Of a stretch of 64,000 nucleotides of DNA, positions 34,120 through 48,016 are shown one piece after another (the first letter of the stretch is position 1; each line of letters opens with the position of its first letter). The notes under the pieces are model-generated. The model had not been told where the DNA came from, ran no database searches, and saw only the letters and a program-made list of their open reading frames with translations. The position numbers and the translations under genes were made by a program. Source of the stretch: Allacma fusca (lineage: Eukaryota; Arthropoda; Collembola; Symphypleona; Sminthuridae); NCBI GenBank assembly GCA_947179485.1, contig OX359246.1, positions 30,070,001 to 30,134,000 of the forward strand, in the 5' to 3' direction.

Positions 34120-35732
34120 GTCAGTCCCAGCAAATATGAAGGCACTTAATTATTTGACACATCCTTATTTCCTTATCTATAGTTCATTATAGCATGTGAG
34201 TATGTAAAAGTGTACAGTAAAAAATCTAAATGTGCATTCAGGGAAAATAATTTGAAGGAAAAATTCCAAGTGATATATTATGAGCTTTGTTTGATGTAGT
34301 AAAAGTGGATTTCCAAGTTGATTGAAAATTTTGTCGGAGCTTCTCCTGGAGCACTTTCTTTACATTAAAAATATATGGAGTGAAAAATGTGCTAATAAAT
34401 TGCACTGTACATTATTCTACTGGGATAATTTTTGTAAGTATACTAAAATCTCTCTGTCTTTTTGAGGGATGAGCGTGTTTAAGTATATAAAAAAAATAAG
34501 TCAGAGGTAAGAGTGAAGGAGTTTTTTTTTTTTTTGGTGGGGTATAAAAAGAATAATAATTATTATACCGACGGTGTCCGTGCGGATGACTGGTTTTACT
34601 ACAGAGCCATTCCCAGCCCACCGTTAACTCAGTTAGAGTCAGTGGGAAGAGTGACCTCGGAGAATGGCCAGCTGTGGACGTTAAATTGATACCGGGTGAA
34701 AGAGGGTGAGGGATAATGGATCCATAGTGACACTCACACTTATGACTGTAATTCTTATATGGAAGACTGTCACTGAGCCATCTCCATCCATAGAGAGAGA
34801 GAGAGAGAATATGTTGGGAGGGAAAGTGAGTTTCTAGTATTTCCTTGCTGATTGCACTTGTCACTTAAGGAAAGGGACAAATCATGAAATCCCTGGACAA
34901 CCCAAGCCCCGGCTTCCTTTCCTATTTACTCTCATCCAAATGCTATGTCACATATGGAGAGAAGCCAATTCGTGGACGACTTGTTGGCGCCAGGCGTATG
35001 TACATATGTATACACCCCTTGAAGAAGGAGTTAGACCCAAAAGTACTTGTGTTTCCCAAATTTACTAACATCCCTAACTAAATGTTTTTTTATGAAACAT
35101 AAAAAGATACACTCAAGTATCTAGGTCTTCCAGCTCGGCTGTTCCTTCCTCAGCCTTTCTCTCCCTATACTGCCCACTTTTACCTCTATATAGGTATAGA
35201 TACAGCGAGCCAGGGGAAAATGCATGGATGAGTTTTGTCGCAGAATGCCCCGCTCCGGAGAAATTGTATTAGCTCGTACAAGGAATTACACATTTTTCTA
35301 TCCAGTGCACCCTCCCTGTACATTTCTAATATTAAAGAGTATTTTCTCCTTATGGAGAAAATAATTACTTGAAAAAACTTGAGGACATTACCATTTGCCC
35401 CAATGGTAATTTTTATCTTACAAGATCATGCCATTATTACAAAAGTCAATGCTACTTCCAAGGATGCTGGGAGTAAACTCCGTTTGTGTTATATAATTGC
35501 ACATTGTACATAACACTGTATTATTTAAAGGATACTGGCAGAGTCGTAATAACAGAGTATTATTTTGATTTTTTTGTCTCTTTATTGTCAATATACTATT
35601 TATCGGCTGCGTGCATCACATTATTCTATTTGTACAGGTTCCTATATAAATTGTACTATTTTACTATTTATGGTAACTCGTCAACAACTATTTCCACGGG
35701 TGTATATACATGCAGTTTATTATTTAATTATA

Positions 35733-35733
<1 letters not shown>

Positions 35734-35763
<30 letters not shown>
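35734..35763. repeat. (TG)n microsatellite
   Basis: About 14 TG units just downstream of paralogue D. Confidence 0.95.
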
Positions 35764-35764
<1 letters not shown>

Positions 35765-35896
35765 AACAATGGGGAAAACATGAATAGGATTAATATACAA
35801 GGAATTTTTTAATTAATTATGCTTTAATTTTGTAATTATAATATTTGTTCATACATACGTCTGTGTGTGTGTGCGTACATATTTTGAGAGACAATT

Positions 35897-37747
35897 TTAA
35901 GAAAACTCCGGCTCTGTGGCAGCTTCTATCTCATTTTTGTGAAGGTCCACTACCCACATTACAAATACCTGGACGGGGAGATAAATGCACAAACCCACCA
36001 ACTGACCAATGGCTCTCTCAGGACTGTAGACCAGCAAACAGTTGACCAGAGTGACGCCTGTGACGGTCACGGCAAGCATGAACACGTACACCATCCACGC
36101 ATATATCAGTCGGGTATTTTTCTGCAATTCATATTTTAGTTTTCAGTCAAAAAAAAAAATTTTTTAAAGCACCAAAAATGATGTCCCAAAAAAAACAATC
36201 AACTTTAAACTTAAGATTTGTAATGTAATTACTCTTGGAACTTATACTGTCTCCTGTATTTTTCTCAGGATGTTTTTCATATTGTGACTTACTCTGTAGG
36301 ATCCCCAGAGGAGAACAGCACCCATGACCACGCTGGTGCAACTGAGCAAGAAGGACAGAGCTGTCAACCACCTTAGGAAGGAGTTTACTGGAAAATATAA
36401 TAATTATTACAAAATTACAGTACTACACTGGAGCGTAAGGGCAATTTTTCCTATTGCATTTTCCATGTATGAGATGTACATTCAAAAGTAATAATACTTA
36501 CTACAAAATTTTACATAAGCAAATTTACAGTACTGTAGTAGATACTCAAAAAAGTTAGATATTTTCAGATTTTGCGTTTTTTTTTAAAAAAAAAAGCAAT
36601 TTGTTTTTGTAAATAAAAAGAAATGTAGTGCAATGAATTTTAAAATCCTATTGATTTGGAACGTATAGTCGGCTTTATGGGAATAATTACATTAACGGGG
36701 GGAAATTTAGAAAGGGGTGAGAGACCGCACAATGGGATGAGTCTGGTTCTGTACAGTTATAAAATTTAGCTGTAATTTTCTATGTATCTATATGTATCTA
36801 TAAATAAGCATATTGCTATAGTACAAAATCATTTTGTTCTTTACGGGGTCAAAAATAAAGTGATTTTTCCAATAGTAATTAGTGTCACAGAGTCATTTTC
36901 TATTTAAGACTTTCTCCCTTTCACAGGATCTGTCCCAGACACTGAAGCCTATGAACGGAAGAGTCGGATTTGACTGCATATATCTACTAGAGGATGCTCT
37001 CATATGCAGAGCATGCCCTGGCCTGTGTACTCAATTACAGTCAATTTAATGGGCTCTCTTAGTATGTACCAAATGAGCCCATCACATTATCAGCGTCTTC
37101 CTTTTGAACAAATGTAACTCCATGGATTCTTAACAGTTCCTGGAAACAATACAACAGGACTCCATAGGGAAAGCCAAGCTTTTAACATTTCAGCTTCCTC
37201 TGGGATAAAGAGAGTGCTCTGTATACATAATTTACAGTCGAATCCCCCAAATTCGTCTTTCAAGGAGAATATCAAGGACTTTAAATAGGAAAAATAAAAC
37301 AGATTGTAATAAATGAGGGAGGAGCACTATAAGACAAAACCAACCTTCTGGATTTATAAAATCCAAACAAGAGAGGTTGATCGACAAGAGTTCTCTCAGT
37401 AACACATTGTGTGTGTGTGTGTGTCTGTGTGTTGGAGTCTGAAAGAATTTTTTGAAGGACTAAATTGAACATCTTCATCCGTCCTAATATCACAGTTGGA
37501 GATGTTCAATTTGACGCCTGACAGCTCCAATGGAATGTTCACTTTTGTTTTTAACACTTGTCACACATGTTGTCATTTCCTGTCAAACTTTTCCTCTCAG
37601 ATGCTAACCATTTCTTTGGGGAAGTGTTCTGTGGATATTAACTTGAAGTCCCTAGCCGACAATATGTTACTCTTGAAAATTGAAGTATAAGCATGCAGAG
37701 GGATAGATACAGAACATCCAAACAGATACAAACACTCACACACATAC

Positions 37748-37799
<52 letters not shown>

Positions 37800-38587
37800 A
37801 TATATCTACATAAGAAGTAAACAAGATAAAAAAATCACTATATTCTTAATACTTTATAGCACTTCCTATATAATCTCTAAGCTAATGGTTTTTATAAATG
37901 TTGACATACAAGCAAGCACCATGTCGATACTGTCGATGGTTTTGCGTGTACCGATATCATCAAACTGAGTCCACACTGCATACAGATTAAGCGTACTGGT
38001 AATAATAATAAGGGAAAGGGCAGACCCAACCTATACATAATTAGATACACACATATATAGCAAAAATTCATCCGTGAGTCCCAAATCTTTCCCCTGTAAT
38101 TATTTATTATAATTAATTATAGGTAGATATAAACATATAAAACATACTATCTATCAATAATAATTGTATATACAGGAATTCCCTATAATTATTGACAGTG
38201 TATCCTCCTTCCCTGTATATGTATGTATGTGTTTAAGAAAGGCCGGGATGTTAAAATACAATGTTTTTTTTACATAAGGAATCAATTGAGGTTCATCTTT
38301 TTTTTTGACTCTAAGTATATATATAAATTCCCATAAACCAGCATGACGTTTATAAATTTAACTTCCGGGAAAGGTCCTCCTACTGGGGAAGAGGGTACAC
38401 TGCATGTGCTGACTTGGATTTTGGAATATTAAAAAAATCCACGGGGGAAAAATATAATCATAGACATTGATACAGAGAGACGTCCGGCACTAAATAATGT
38501 ATACAGACAATTACTTACAAATCCGAACCACCCGATCACTCGAGTCCACGTACCGGCTCCACAGCAGATAATCTTCCGTTCTTCCAT
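35897..38587 (-). CDS. Four-transmembrane protein, paralogue D
   Basis: Exons are 38587-38519, 38030-37910, 36387-36293 and 36121-35897, phases 0, 1, 0, total 169 residues. Exon 1 encodes MEERKIICCGAGTWT with the Cys pair before span 1. Exon 2 has the end of span 1 (ALSLIIITSTLNLYAVW) and a polar loop; exon 3 has span 2 (VVMGAVLLWGSYR); exon 4 opens KNTRLIYAWMVY, carries spans 3 and 4 and ends EIEAATEPEFS, closely parallel to paralogue C. The second intron (1.5 kb) contains the (CA)n tract at 37736-37803. It is the most distant member of the cluster. Function unknown. Confidence 0.85.
37736..37803. repeat. (CA)n microsatellite
   Basis: CA/TACA units, uninterrupted CA from about 37761 to 37793, inside intron 2 of paralogue D. 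Confidence 0.95.
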
Positions 38588-39171
38588 GACTCGGACGCCC
38601 AGACAAGAAGCTAGCTCTCCATGGGTTTTGTCTATAGAGTCACTATTCTAAGGTCGGAGTGTAACTGAAAGGGACTCTCAGTAGAGATTCACAGGAAGAC
38701 ACAACTCCCTACGAATCTCTCTCTCTCTCTCTCTCACTGGATAGTTTCAAAGCGGTTGCGTTGGGGAAACTCTTGTTTGCTGGACTTTTCCTTCTATAGA
38801 GATACATACGTAATAGGTATGTATCCTCATACAATACGCTTGCATACATATACATATCTACCTATAGACGTATGATTCTGGGAAGTAAACACTACAGAGA
38901 GCGGGATGGACTGGGGCAAACGTTCTCCTGAATTGAATCTCATTCAAGTTGGATCTGTGCCCTTAGCAAGTTTTTAATAAATATTTGAGGAAATAATTTC
39001 CTCAAAAAACTTTCACTTGGGGAAAGTTGAGTTGGAAGTGAGAGGGAAGTTGGAGAAAAATGTAGACAATTCCTCTGTGTAGAGTGTGTGACCTAAGCAT
39101 TTTACACAAGTGTGAAAAATAGGTTAAACTTGGAGCAACTTATGAATTTTGTAAAATAAAAAAATTTTTTT

Positions 39172-39219
39172 CTTCTCTTCATTTCCATCCACTCCTTGAG
39201 TGGAAGGAAATGAAGAGAG
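39172..39219. repeat. Near-perfect hairpin, arms about 21 bp
   Basis: TCTCTTCATTTCCATCCACTC, loop CTTG, then AGTGGAAGGAAATGAAGAGA. The arms pair almost completely, with a one-base bulge. It could be a MITE remnant or a structured RNA stem. Confidence 0.8.
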
Positions 39220-42200
39220 GATTTCCAAGGAGCCAATTACTATATCTATAGATATGTGTGTAGATCTAGAGTCTTGAGGGTGTTCCAATTTGGATGGGTA
39301 TTTTTTTCCATTGGGGCCGAAAAAGGCTGGAATTTTTTAATATTGAATATCATGTGTTTTTCCCCCTCCTGTTTGAATTTGATAATTATACATTTGTAAT
39401 ATCTACAGATAGATATATATTTTTCCTGAGTAATTATATGTATCTATGGATCTATGAATTGAAGGAATTTTTTTTCTCCAAATGTTACTTCTATATGTTT
39501 GTAAAATGTAAATTTGATGACAGTTGCTGCTAATGATCTTTTTGTTTACAATTCATTGAATAATAAATCCCTTGTTATATTCTCTCATTGTGCTTTCTCC
39601 GAGGGAGTAATACCCAATGAGGGGAGGGAAATACCATTGGAATATTGATGTCAATGCATGGGAAATCCAGGGATATCATCCGGATTGGATATTATTTATG
39701 TAAAAATGCTATCAAGATTTTCTTCCAAGAAGTGACTATAATATTCTCACAGTATGTACGTACATATGTGTTTATATACAAATATCTTGTATATTTGCTA
39801 TATCTACAGTATATGTATGTAGATACTACATGCTCAGGTCTACTGTGTGCATGTTCATTTCCTCTGCGTACTTAATAATTCAGGGGTGAAATGTATATGA
39901 AGCTCTAGACACATACGTTTTGTCTTCCAAAAACCTTCATCTTTTCTGAGCAATTCCAAAAACTTGACTGCTCTCAGGCTCACACACGTACTCCTACAAT
40001 CTCATAATTTCAACTCCATTAGACATAGAGTTCCTTGTTTGTATGTAGCTGTAGATAGATACTCCTTCGGACTCTCAATCTCAGACTTGATTCATATCTT
40101 CACACTCATCTTCACTTATTTATAGAAGGGGATGTATACATATATAATATATACACGTCCATCATGGGATCCCGGATTTCCTCTTCATCTCCTTCCCCCC
40201 TGCTCTCTCATAAGTCCCTGAGTACCATTCTCTCGACTCTCCTTGAAACAGGTGAGGATATGGTAGGGGTACAAAATGTGTACACTTAAATATACAGTCC
40301 TACCTAAATCGGACTTTTGGAGTGCAAACTTTAATTTTGTTTTTCCACTATCTATACACAGGACATCAAGCAGATGAGTTTAATACTTGATGAAAAATTA
40401 GATTGGGGAGAGAGTTTATTAATGGAATATATGAGGGCTCTATGAGATAAGGGTTCTGGGGCCCAAGTGAAAGTCCGACAGAGTGAAAGTACATACACCC
40501 AAGGGTTCTGAAGCTATGAGAATTTCTAATCCCTGCATCTAGTATTTTCATGCAAAAATAGTATCTATCCGAAGAGTGTATCCGTTTGAAAGGATCCGAG
40601 CCCCCCTAGAAGGAGAAACTTTGACTGTTGAATTGACACACTTTCCCAGAAAGGAAATTTAACATTGTCGTAAATAGGAGGAAAGATTTTTTTTTTTACT
40701 CCTAGAGAGAAAGTATACGCTTTTGGAAAAGGGGTTCCCTTCGAGGCAGAGATCACCCCACGTATACCTCAAACTCATTCGACTATTTCACATTAAAGTT
40801 CCGGTTCCCTTTCCATAGAAAAAAAAACTTTTTGCTTTATATTCAGTGTGTACAGTGTGCAAGGACCATGGGCATGAGTTTGACAAACAAAAGTCATATT
40901 CTATAGAGTTTGGGATATGTGAATGCATTGCAATAGCTCTGTTGTCAAATCAATTCACTCAGGAGCAAAATTTGGAATGGTAATCTGAGCCAGCTGTGTA
41001 AGCTTTTTGAGCAGGATTTTTCCCTATATGGGAAATATTATTCAAAATTATAATTTTGTAATGTTCCTGCAGATTTTTAAATTTTGGCTAAAAAATTAGT
41101 AAGCAAAATACAAGAGCAGCTGGAAAGACCAAGGTTTTGAAGTAGATACAAAAAACTCTGAAGGTATACGTAACATCAATATTTATATAGGCTGAGAAAT
41201 GTAAATCTATCCTTGGCCACATTTTTAAAAATCACTGTTTTCACAGGGACCCCATTTAAAAAGCATGGCTTGTCCAAAGATCCGGGTACTTTTTAAAATT
41301 AGGCCGACAATACTCCCGGAGTCAAAATGACCTTGTGAGAAATGTCATCTCTTGGCTTAACGTATTTGTAGATAGGGATTACATTATTCCCGGAGACAAA
41401 TCTCTTGTCAGAGCCTCTCTTTTTCCCAAATACAGTTCACAATGGCTCTTCGTATGTACATACATGGCAGTGGGAGCTGGGGGTGCTCTGAGCTTGAACT
41501 TGTATAAAAGAGCAACTTATTACAACGGCCTTGGAAAGGTTACTCCAGGAATAGCAAATGCTCCGTTTGATGACATCTTTCTTCTTGCACTTACTCCAAA
41601 AATTTATTTGAGGTAGATTTCCTTGTTCTATTTCATTTCTCAGGCTGTAATGACGCCCCGGTACATTTACTATAAAGTGACACCGTTTTAACAGCATGGT
41701 CCCCAAATTATGTGACGTTGGCCATCCCATTATTTTTAAAAAATTTTTTATTAAGCCACAGGTCACAGACCCATATGTATGTATGTACATACTTGGTTAC
41801 TTGGTTTTTCAAAACTAATAGCTCCAACATTTATGTAATGTGTTCTTAGTCATTTAAATCAATAATTTTAATAATAAAAATATAAATCATATTTTCCTTT
41901 CGTTTCCTCCAGAAAATTAGCCCTTAAAAAATGTTTTTAAAAGGAAGATTTTTATATAAGGTTGTCGTGAGGGAGATGTGGATAAATATTTTTATTTAGA
42001 GAAAGTGATTCTGGCAGGGAGTCCCTCATGGGGCGGGCTCACTACTATTAAGTATAGATGCATATGTTACATCTGGATGAACATGGACAGATATATAATT
42101 ACATATATCTATATCTATGTATATCCCTACTGTTGAAATGTGTTACACCTTTCTCCCTTGTAATTCCACACGGTCCGACATATCACTCCCGCTGAGAACC

Positions 42201-44008
42201 TCCGCAAGTGTTCCAAACATAAATATAATTTTCAAAGGGAACACACACTCCAAAATATAACCGTGCCTTTTTATCCATCAACCTCCATACATTCTACCTA
42301 TAGATACATATGGACTCTACGTAAAAAATGACTACTTTCCAAGTGGGGAACCTCATACAATAACAAGGGGACTTAGGAGTTTTTTTTTTGCTTTCGTTGG
42401 AAGGAAACTATAAAAGGAAAAGGTAAACTCTTGCCAACAATGTGTAGATACATTTTATTTGAGGTGACTGGAATAGGGTATGTACATACATAGATACTTG
42501 TAAGGCCAGGAAAGTAAATAGGATTTTTAGTCTGACAGAGCCAGTGTGCTGTAAATTGTAAACTAAAGAAACTAGCTTGAATTATGTCATTGTGGAAGGG
42601 ATAGATGCATGATGCAGTTTCCACTGTAGATATAGAGAGAAATCCCTTACTATATATAGATACTAAGGCTATGGGCTTGTATCTGGTCTTCGGAGCAATT
42701 CACAAAATAATTGTTATATGCTCCAGTGCCCCTGCCAAGGGTAACTTATTGTATTGTCTACTGTCTGTGGGAAATGTATTAAAGCCTTGGGAGGGTAGGA
42801 GAAAACACGGTGTTGAAAGGGAAAGCGAAGGAGCAGAGACCAAACATGACTCGGAACATTTCCCATTGCAGAGCTGAATCTACTATCACAGTGCACTCTG
42901 TCTATACCAGTCCTCGTGAGGGGTTTTAAAATTGAATTGTGCTATATACCATATAGGAGTGTTACTGTATAACTCTGCAATGCTAACAATTGAGTTCAGA
43001 CCCTCATAGCAAGAGCACACTGTGTGGAATATGCTATTCGTACTTAACTATGTACATGTATACATGTAAATAGGTGAAAGCCACAAATAAAGATAGGCCT
43101 CATAAGCATAGATAGTGAAACTATACATATGTATGTATGTACAATATATACATTACTATAGAATCAAAACCCATAATTTTTGGAATTGGAGGGAAATCCA
43201 TGTAGGATAAATGACATAGTTTGGGGGCAGAATGTATATCTTGAGAAGATCTCAAAAAATGAACCCCACACACGCATCAAGGACGAGGGAAAGGGTAAAA
43301 GTAAATCTGAACTTTCCAAAAACACTCGGAATAATCATAAAAATCAATCGATGGTGAAAATTCCATTCCGAGCATTTACATTCAACTTGATGAAACCTTG
43401 ATGAGGGGGGAGACAAGCACGATGATGCTCTTCATGTTTATGTCGGAGGGTTGTCACAAATTATTTCTCATGAGGGTTTCCTCCATATACAGTCCACTCT
43501 CCTTAGTCCAGCAGGAGTAGCCCTGGAAGTTCCAAATTTCCTATAATGCTTTTGTTATTAGAGAAAGTTGCATTCCATGAAAAGGGAAAGTGTCCTCATA
43601 TAATTACGTATAGGCACAAAACCCAGAACATCTTTGAATAACATTGAGTGCTTGAGAGCCCGAGTGATCACTGTACAACGAAAACGCATGAGTAACTCTC
43701 TATGAGAACCATTGGGTGGAGGAACCACTGAACCAAGGAATATATGTATATCTATATATACCAATGGGCTTGAGAACCTTGTAGTAATTAACAATCACAT
43801 ATGCTAATGAATTCTGAGCATATAATTATACAAACATACATAATTATGCATGGAACCCATCAGTGTGGGTTCCTACAATGACCTTTCCGCTTTGAAAAAT
43901 ATTTCCATCAGTTTAGCTCCAAATGAATGTAATTTTATTGAGAGTGGAATTTTGTTATCTCCCAACATTGTAATTATTCAGTTTCAATTTGATTATTATT
44001 TGAGTAAA

Positions 44009-44051
<43 letters not shown>
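44009..44051. repeat. (CT)n microsatellite
   Basis: About 20 CT units following a TCTCC interruption. Confidence 0.95.
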
Positions 44052-44052
<1 letters not shown>

Positions 44053-44411
44053 ACGAGCCAACTCCCAGAAGTCTTGTCAATCATCCGAGTTATTTTGTAA
44101 GCGTGGCTTATCCTCTAATTCCCCCGCCAATCAGAGCAATTGTAATTCTACATTTTACATATATGCAATGTGCACTTCCGTCATAAAGGACAGTCTCTTA
44201 TAAAAGCGTTCCCTCAACATAGGGGCTAAAATTGTGTGGACACATTTGAAATCATTACAGCAACTTTTTTCTGCTTGAAAGGGCAATTTATTGTAGATTC
44301 ACAATTTGCTCTTTTTCGTTCTTTCCTGGTCAAATAAAGGGGGGAAATTTTTATACTAAAAGTCCTCTGTATATTTATCTGTATTTAGCAAATTGCTAGC
44401 AAACTACTTAC

Positions 44412-44455
44412 AGGAGAATAATCAAGAAGGAAGTGACTAATGCAAATCCTCCCAT
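44412..44455 (-). other. Possible orphan first coding exon (signal peptide)
   Basis: A minus-strand ATG at 44455 encodes MGGFALVTSFLIIL and is followed in phase 2 by a strong donor (CT then GTAAGT). This is what a signal-peptide exon looks like, but I could not find a matching second exon further down the minus strand, so it may be coincidence. Confidence 0.25.
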
Positions 44456-47400
44456 GGGTTCCGATCAGGTAGGTACACTGTCAGTAGCCTGTCATATCAT
44501 AAGCTTCCTCAAGGAGGGGCAATTCATCCCTAAGGCCTGACTACAGATAATTATACGTAAGATTAATAGGGTCCCGTCACAGTCTAAAAATTCCGCTAGC
44601 CCTGACATTGGAATTCTATTATTTAATTTCGAATAATTGGTTTTATATTTACTTCATCCTCCTCCTCCTCCTCCTCCTGCTATAGCTTTTCCCTGCTAAT
44701 GAAATTACATTTACTACTGCCGCAAGGAATAATCATTCGACCCGAGCTTCAGGATTTCTTCTGAGATATTATTATCCCCCCTCAGTGTGCAAATAGTATA
44801 AATGTTATGCTACCAATGCGAAAATTTCTGTTGGGGAATCCATCCGGCTTAATTATCAAAATTACGGATATCATGCTCACAAAAATAAATGGTAATACAG
44901 GACTCTTCCAAAAACCGAGTAATTTGGGGGGAATCCCCATACATGTAATAATTACAGTGTATATATTTATACATATTCCCGGAAACATAGTCTTATATTC
45001 ATCCTGGATTGATTTTTTATTAGATTTCCCCACGCAAGCATGGAATATCAGGCCCTGCATGGCCACATAAGTCAAATACATTCGCAGATGCAATAGTAAG
45101 TGCAAGGAAGCTGGCCCGGATTTACAGGAACACGCCACAATCATCGCCCTTATAAGATCTCAGCCACTCTCCATGTTAACTTCCATATGAGAAATGAGAA
45201 CCAACACTATACAATGCCCTACAGTGTGATTTGTCCGTATTTGAGTCCTAAGAATAGGAATAGCCATGTGTAAGTATAGGATAAAGTATACAGTCAATAC
45301 CTTCGGGGCTGTCATCCCTAAAGGGTCCATATGTATATACATATAAAAATATGTTCTCACACGGAATAACAATTACTACATGTGGGTTCTATTGAGTAGG
45401 ATGAGCTCATAAGAGAGCATGGAATTGGATCCCCTTTACAGGGGAAGTTGACTGTACTTCCATGGAAATGCAATTCGATTACATTGAATTGAATACGCTG
45501 CTGGAGGGATGTCATAATGTATCGGGTCTCGCCCATTTCATAATTTACAGCCCCTAGACATGACACCGTTTCATATCTCTTCGAAACCAGATCCAAATGC
45601 AAAAGCCTAGTCAAGTGTTGATTCCCTACAAGTGTGGACGCACAACATCGTTCTCATCAACACTTTCCTCTATCGACTACAATTATTCCTGGAATTTCTC
45701 TCCTACATTGTAGGGACTTTGCACAAAAGCCGTGCCCTATAAGACTGCCCTAAAGAGATAGGAGCAATTAGACCTAATTATGCATTATTAATTTTTAAAA
45801 TGTGAAGTATCTAATTTAATCCACAATGCCGTTAATAATGCCTGCTCAGAGCCGTTCAAGTAAGAGTGGGGTGTTTTTAAAGTGGACAACTCCAGTATGT
45901 TATTTTAGTACAGTATACTTGCGAGAGTAAAGATTTACAAGAGTCTTTTCTTCATATGTAATTATACATTCTATATACAGGGAAAATAATTATTTGAACA
46001 TGCTCGACTACACCACAATGTTATTTCCTTATAATGGGATCTCGTATATATGTTTACATATGTATATGTATGTATAATTCCCAAATTTGTCTTCTTCAAA
46101 GTGTGCTCTCTCAAAAGGGGGACGCACTCATCCATGCTCATAGAACTGTAGGGAATTTCCTGGAACCTCGAAAATTTAAAAGCTTGTACTTTGTTCCTGC
46201 GTGTGGTGACATTACATGTTGGAAGTGGGCGAGCATTAGGAAGAATTTACGCTCAAATACCTATTTCTCATCCACATATTGGGGATTTTTACTATCAAAA
46301 GGCTCATTAAGTCTTGACATGAGGAGTCATATGAGAGAGTACAAATAGTTGTGGTGATGTTTTCACTTGGGGTAGTAAATATATGTATGTATGTACATAT
46401 GTGTACATGGAGATATGTATGACAGCATAAATTCTATGAGAATTTCGTTCCGGATAATTAACTTATTGGGGAAACGTTCCAATTTGACATTCAGGATGCT
46501 GGAGCTCAAATTGTTACCGTAATAATAATTTTAAAGACAGCGGCAAAGAGGTCATAAATACAAGGGGACAGCGTATGTATGTATGTATGTACAATGTGAA
46601 ATATGGAGTACAAGTAATTCCAAGGGAATGTTACAAATAGGCACCCATCGACAATAATACTTTAATGCGGGGGATTAGGGAATGAGTGATGAGGGGCTCC
46701 TTTCTATGCAAAAGAAAGATGTTGTTGGTATTAGAGGAAATGCATACATTAAGGAAGCACTAGCATATTTGTATTGTTGTGTGGGGGGCCGAATTGAAAT
46801 GTAATTAAGGGGATGGAAATAGGAATGTGATAGTAGAATAAAGTTTTGTTGTGGTTGGATGGATATCGCATGGGCGTTATACGAGCATTACAGGCTAGAC
46901 ACAACTGTTTACTATAGTAGTTTGCACTTTTTATGGTAATTATTAAAGCATTTCTCTGTACATGATGGATTCGGATTCTTTTGTAAATTATTCTGTAAGA
47001 GTTTGCTGTAAACCGTTGCCAGCTTCTAAAATCTGTATTGCAATATTATAATGCTCAGTATTGGCTTTTATTACCAGGCTATCTTATGAGAGATGCTGGA
47101 AGTGCTAACTTGATTAATAAATATATCAGTGCAATAACTTAATACATACATGAATCTGATTACTAAGAAATTAAAGATACCTTTCGGCAAATATACTCAG
47201 GATGAGATTTGTATTAGAAACTCCTTTGAATGAGTTGCGAGAAGAATAAAATGCTTCGTTCACATTGCACTTCTGCAAGCTAAGCTTGCTGAGCAAACGG
47301 TCTGCAAGTTAATTTACTTGCACGTATGGAAGTTCTGTTCACATTACTTTTGAGCTGCAAGCGCAAGAAATTTGTTTCTTGGCAACGTACGGTTAGCGCC

Positions 47401-47539
47401 TTTGCTATCGATCAATACTACTCAAATACAATGCAAAGAAGGCTGTCGTCAAAATTAAAACTTCGCGCCGTCCCATTACACGAGACACCCGGGCGCCCAT
47501 GAGCTGTGCAGAAGAGCGACAAGAGTACACATTCTGTTA

Positions 47540-47559
47540 CCATCCGCCTTTGTGGATGG
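47540..47559. repeat. 20-bp palindrome, copy 1
   Basis: CCATCCGCCTTTGTGGATGG, an inverted repeat with 7-8 bp arms, inside the TIR element. Confidence 0.85.
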
Positions 47560-47996
47560 TTATTATATTTCTTTTGTTTACTTGGACAGGCTTAAGTTAT
47601 AGTCACGCTAACGATATGGTAAGCAAGTGTTACTACAACTTAATTGTCCAAAACAACAAAAGGTAACTCCAATTTTTTAGAATTATTTTTTTTAATTTGT
47701 ATTATTAAAGAAGATTTAATTTTTGGTCTTCCTCTTGCTAGTTTGCCGTTGGGAATACCAAGTACCGCAGGAGTTAACTAACGGTCTTATTTGCGGTATG
47801 TATGTATGTATGTACCATTGCTTTATTTCACTGAGCAATTTCGAAGGGAAATGTTAAAGTTGTCATTAACGCTGAAGACAACCAAGGTAAATCGTTAGGT
47901 GAAGGAAATTACACTAAAACACGTAACTGTGCACCCAAAAATGTTGTACTTTGTTAAAAGTTACTAACACCATGAATAGCTTCATCCGTCGTGTTA

Positions 47997-48016
47997 CCAT
48001 CCGCATTTGCGGATGG
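47997..48016. repeat. 20-bp palindrome, copy 2
   Basis: CCATCCGCATTTGCGGATGG, a perfect 8-bp-arm version of copy 1, 457 bases downstream and also preceded by GTTA. Confidence 0.85.

Larger units (their letters stand above)
27861..35896. other. Eight kilobases without a supported gene
   Basis: AT-rich, with simple repeats: (GTAT)n at 30522-30544, (GA)n at 33061-33104, a CA/TACA tract at 34061-34119 and (TG)n at 35734-35763. Frames of up to 150 codons (29207-29659, 34412-34864) show no family signature, no conserved splice context and biased low-complexity composition. The paralogue C promoter should lie at the left edge. Confidence 0.4.
38588..47248. other. Gene-poor interval, 8.7 kb
   Basis: No complete gene was found. 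It holds a strong hairpin (39172-39219), (CT)n at 44009-44051, a (TCC)n run at 44655-44679, a (GTAT)n tract near 46573 and one possible orphan exon at 44412-44455. Frames of 80-120 codons at 41335-41616, 41437-41790, 44782-45144 and 46034-46348 were examined and not accepted. Confidence 0.4.

Noticed and set aside
34412-34864. 150-codon minus-strand frame
   Set aside because: It includes translated poly(A)/(GA) tracts and shows no recognisable domain.
41335-41790. Overlapping frames of 93 and 117 codons on opposite strands
   Set aside because: Neither has a family motif, signal peptide or consistent splice sites.
44782-45144. 120-codon minus-strand frame with hydrophobic stretches
   Set aside because: Considered as another four-transmembrane copy, but the exon order, Cys motif and splice phases of the family are absent.
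46034-46348. 104-codon plus-strand frame
   Set aside because: Starts in a TATATG-type repeat and lacks any domain evidence.
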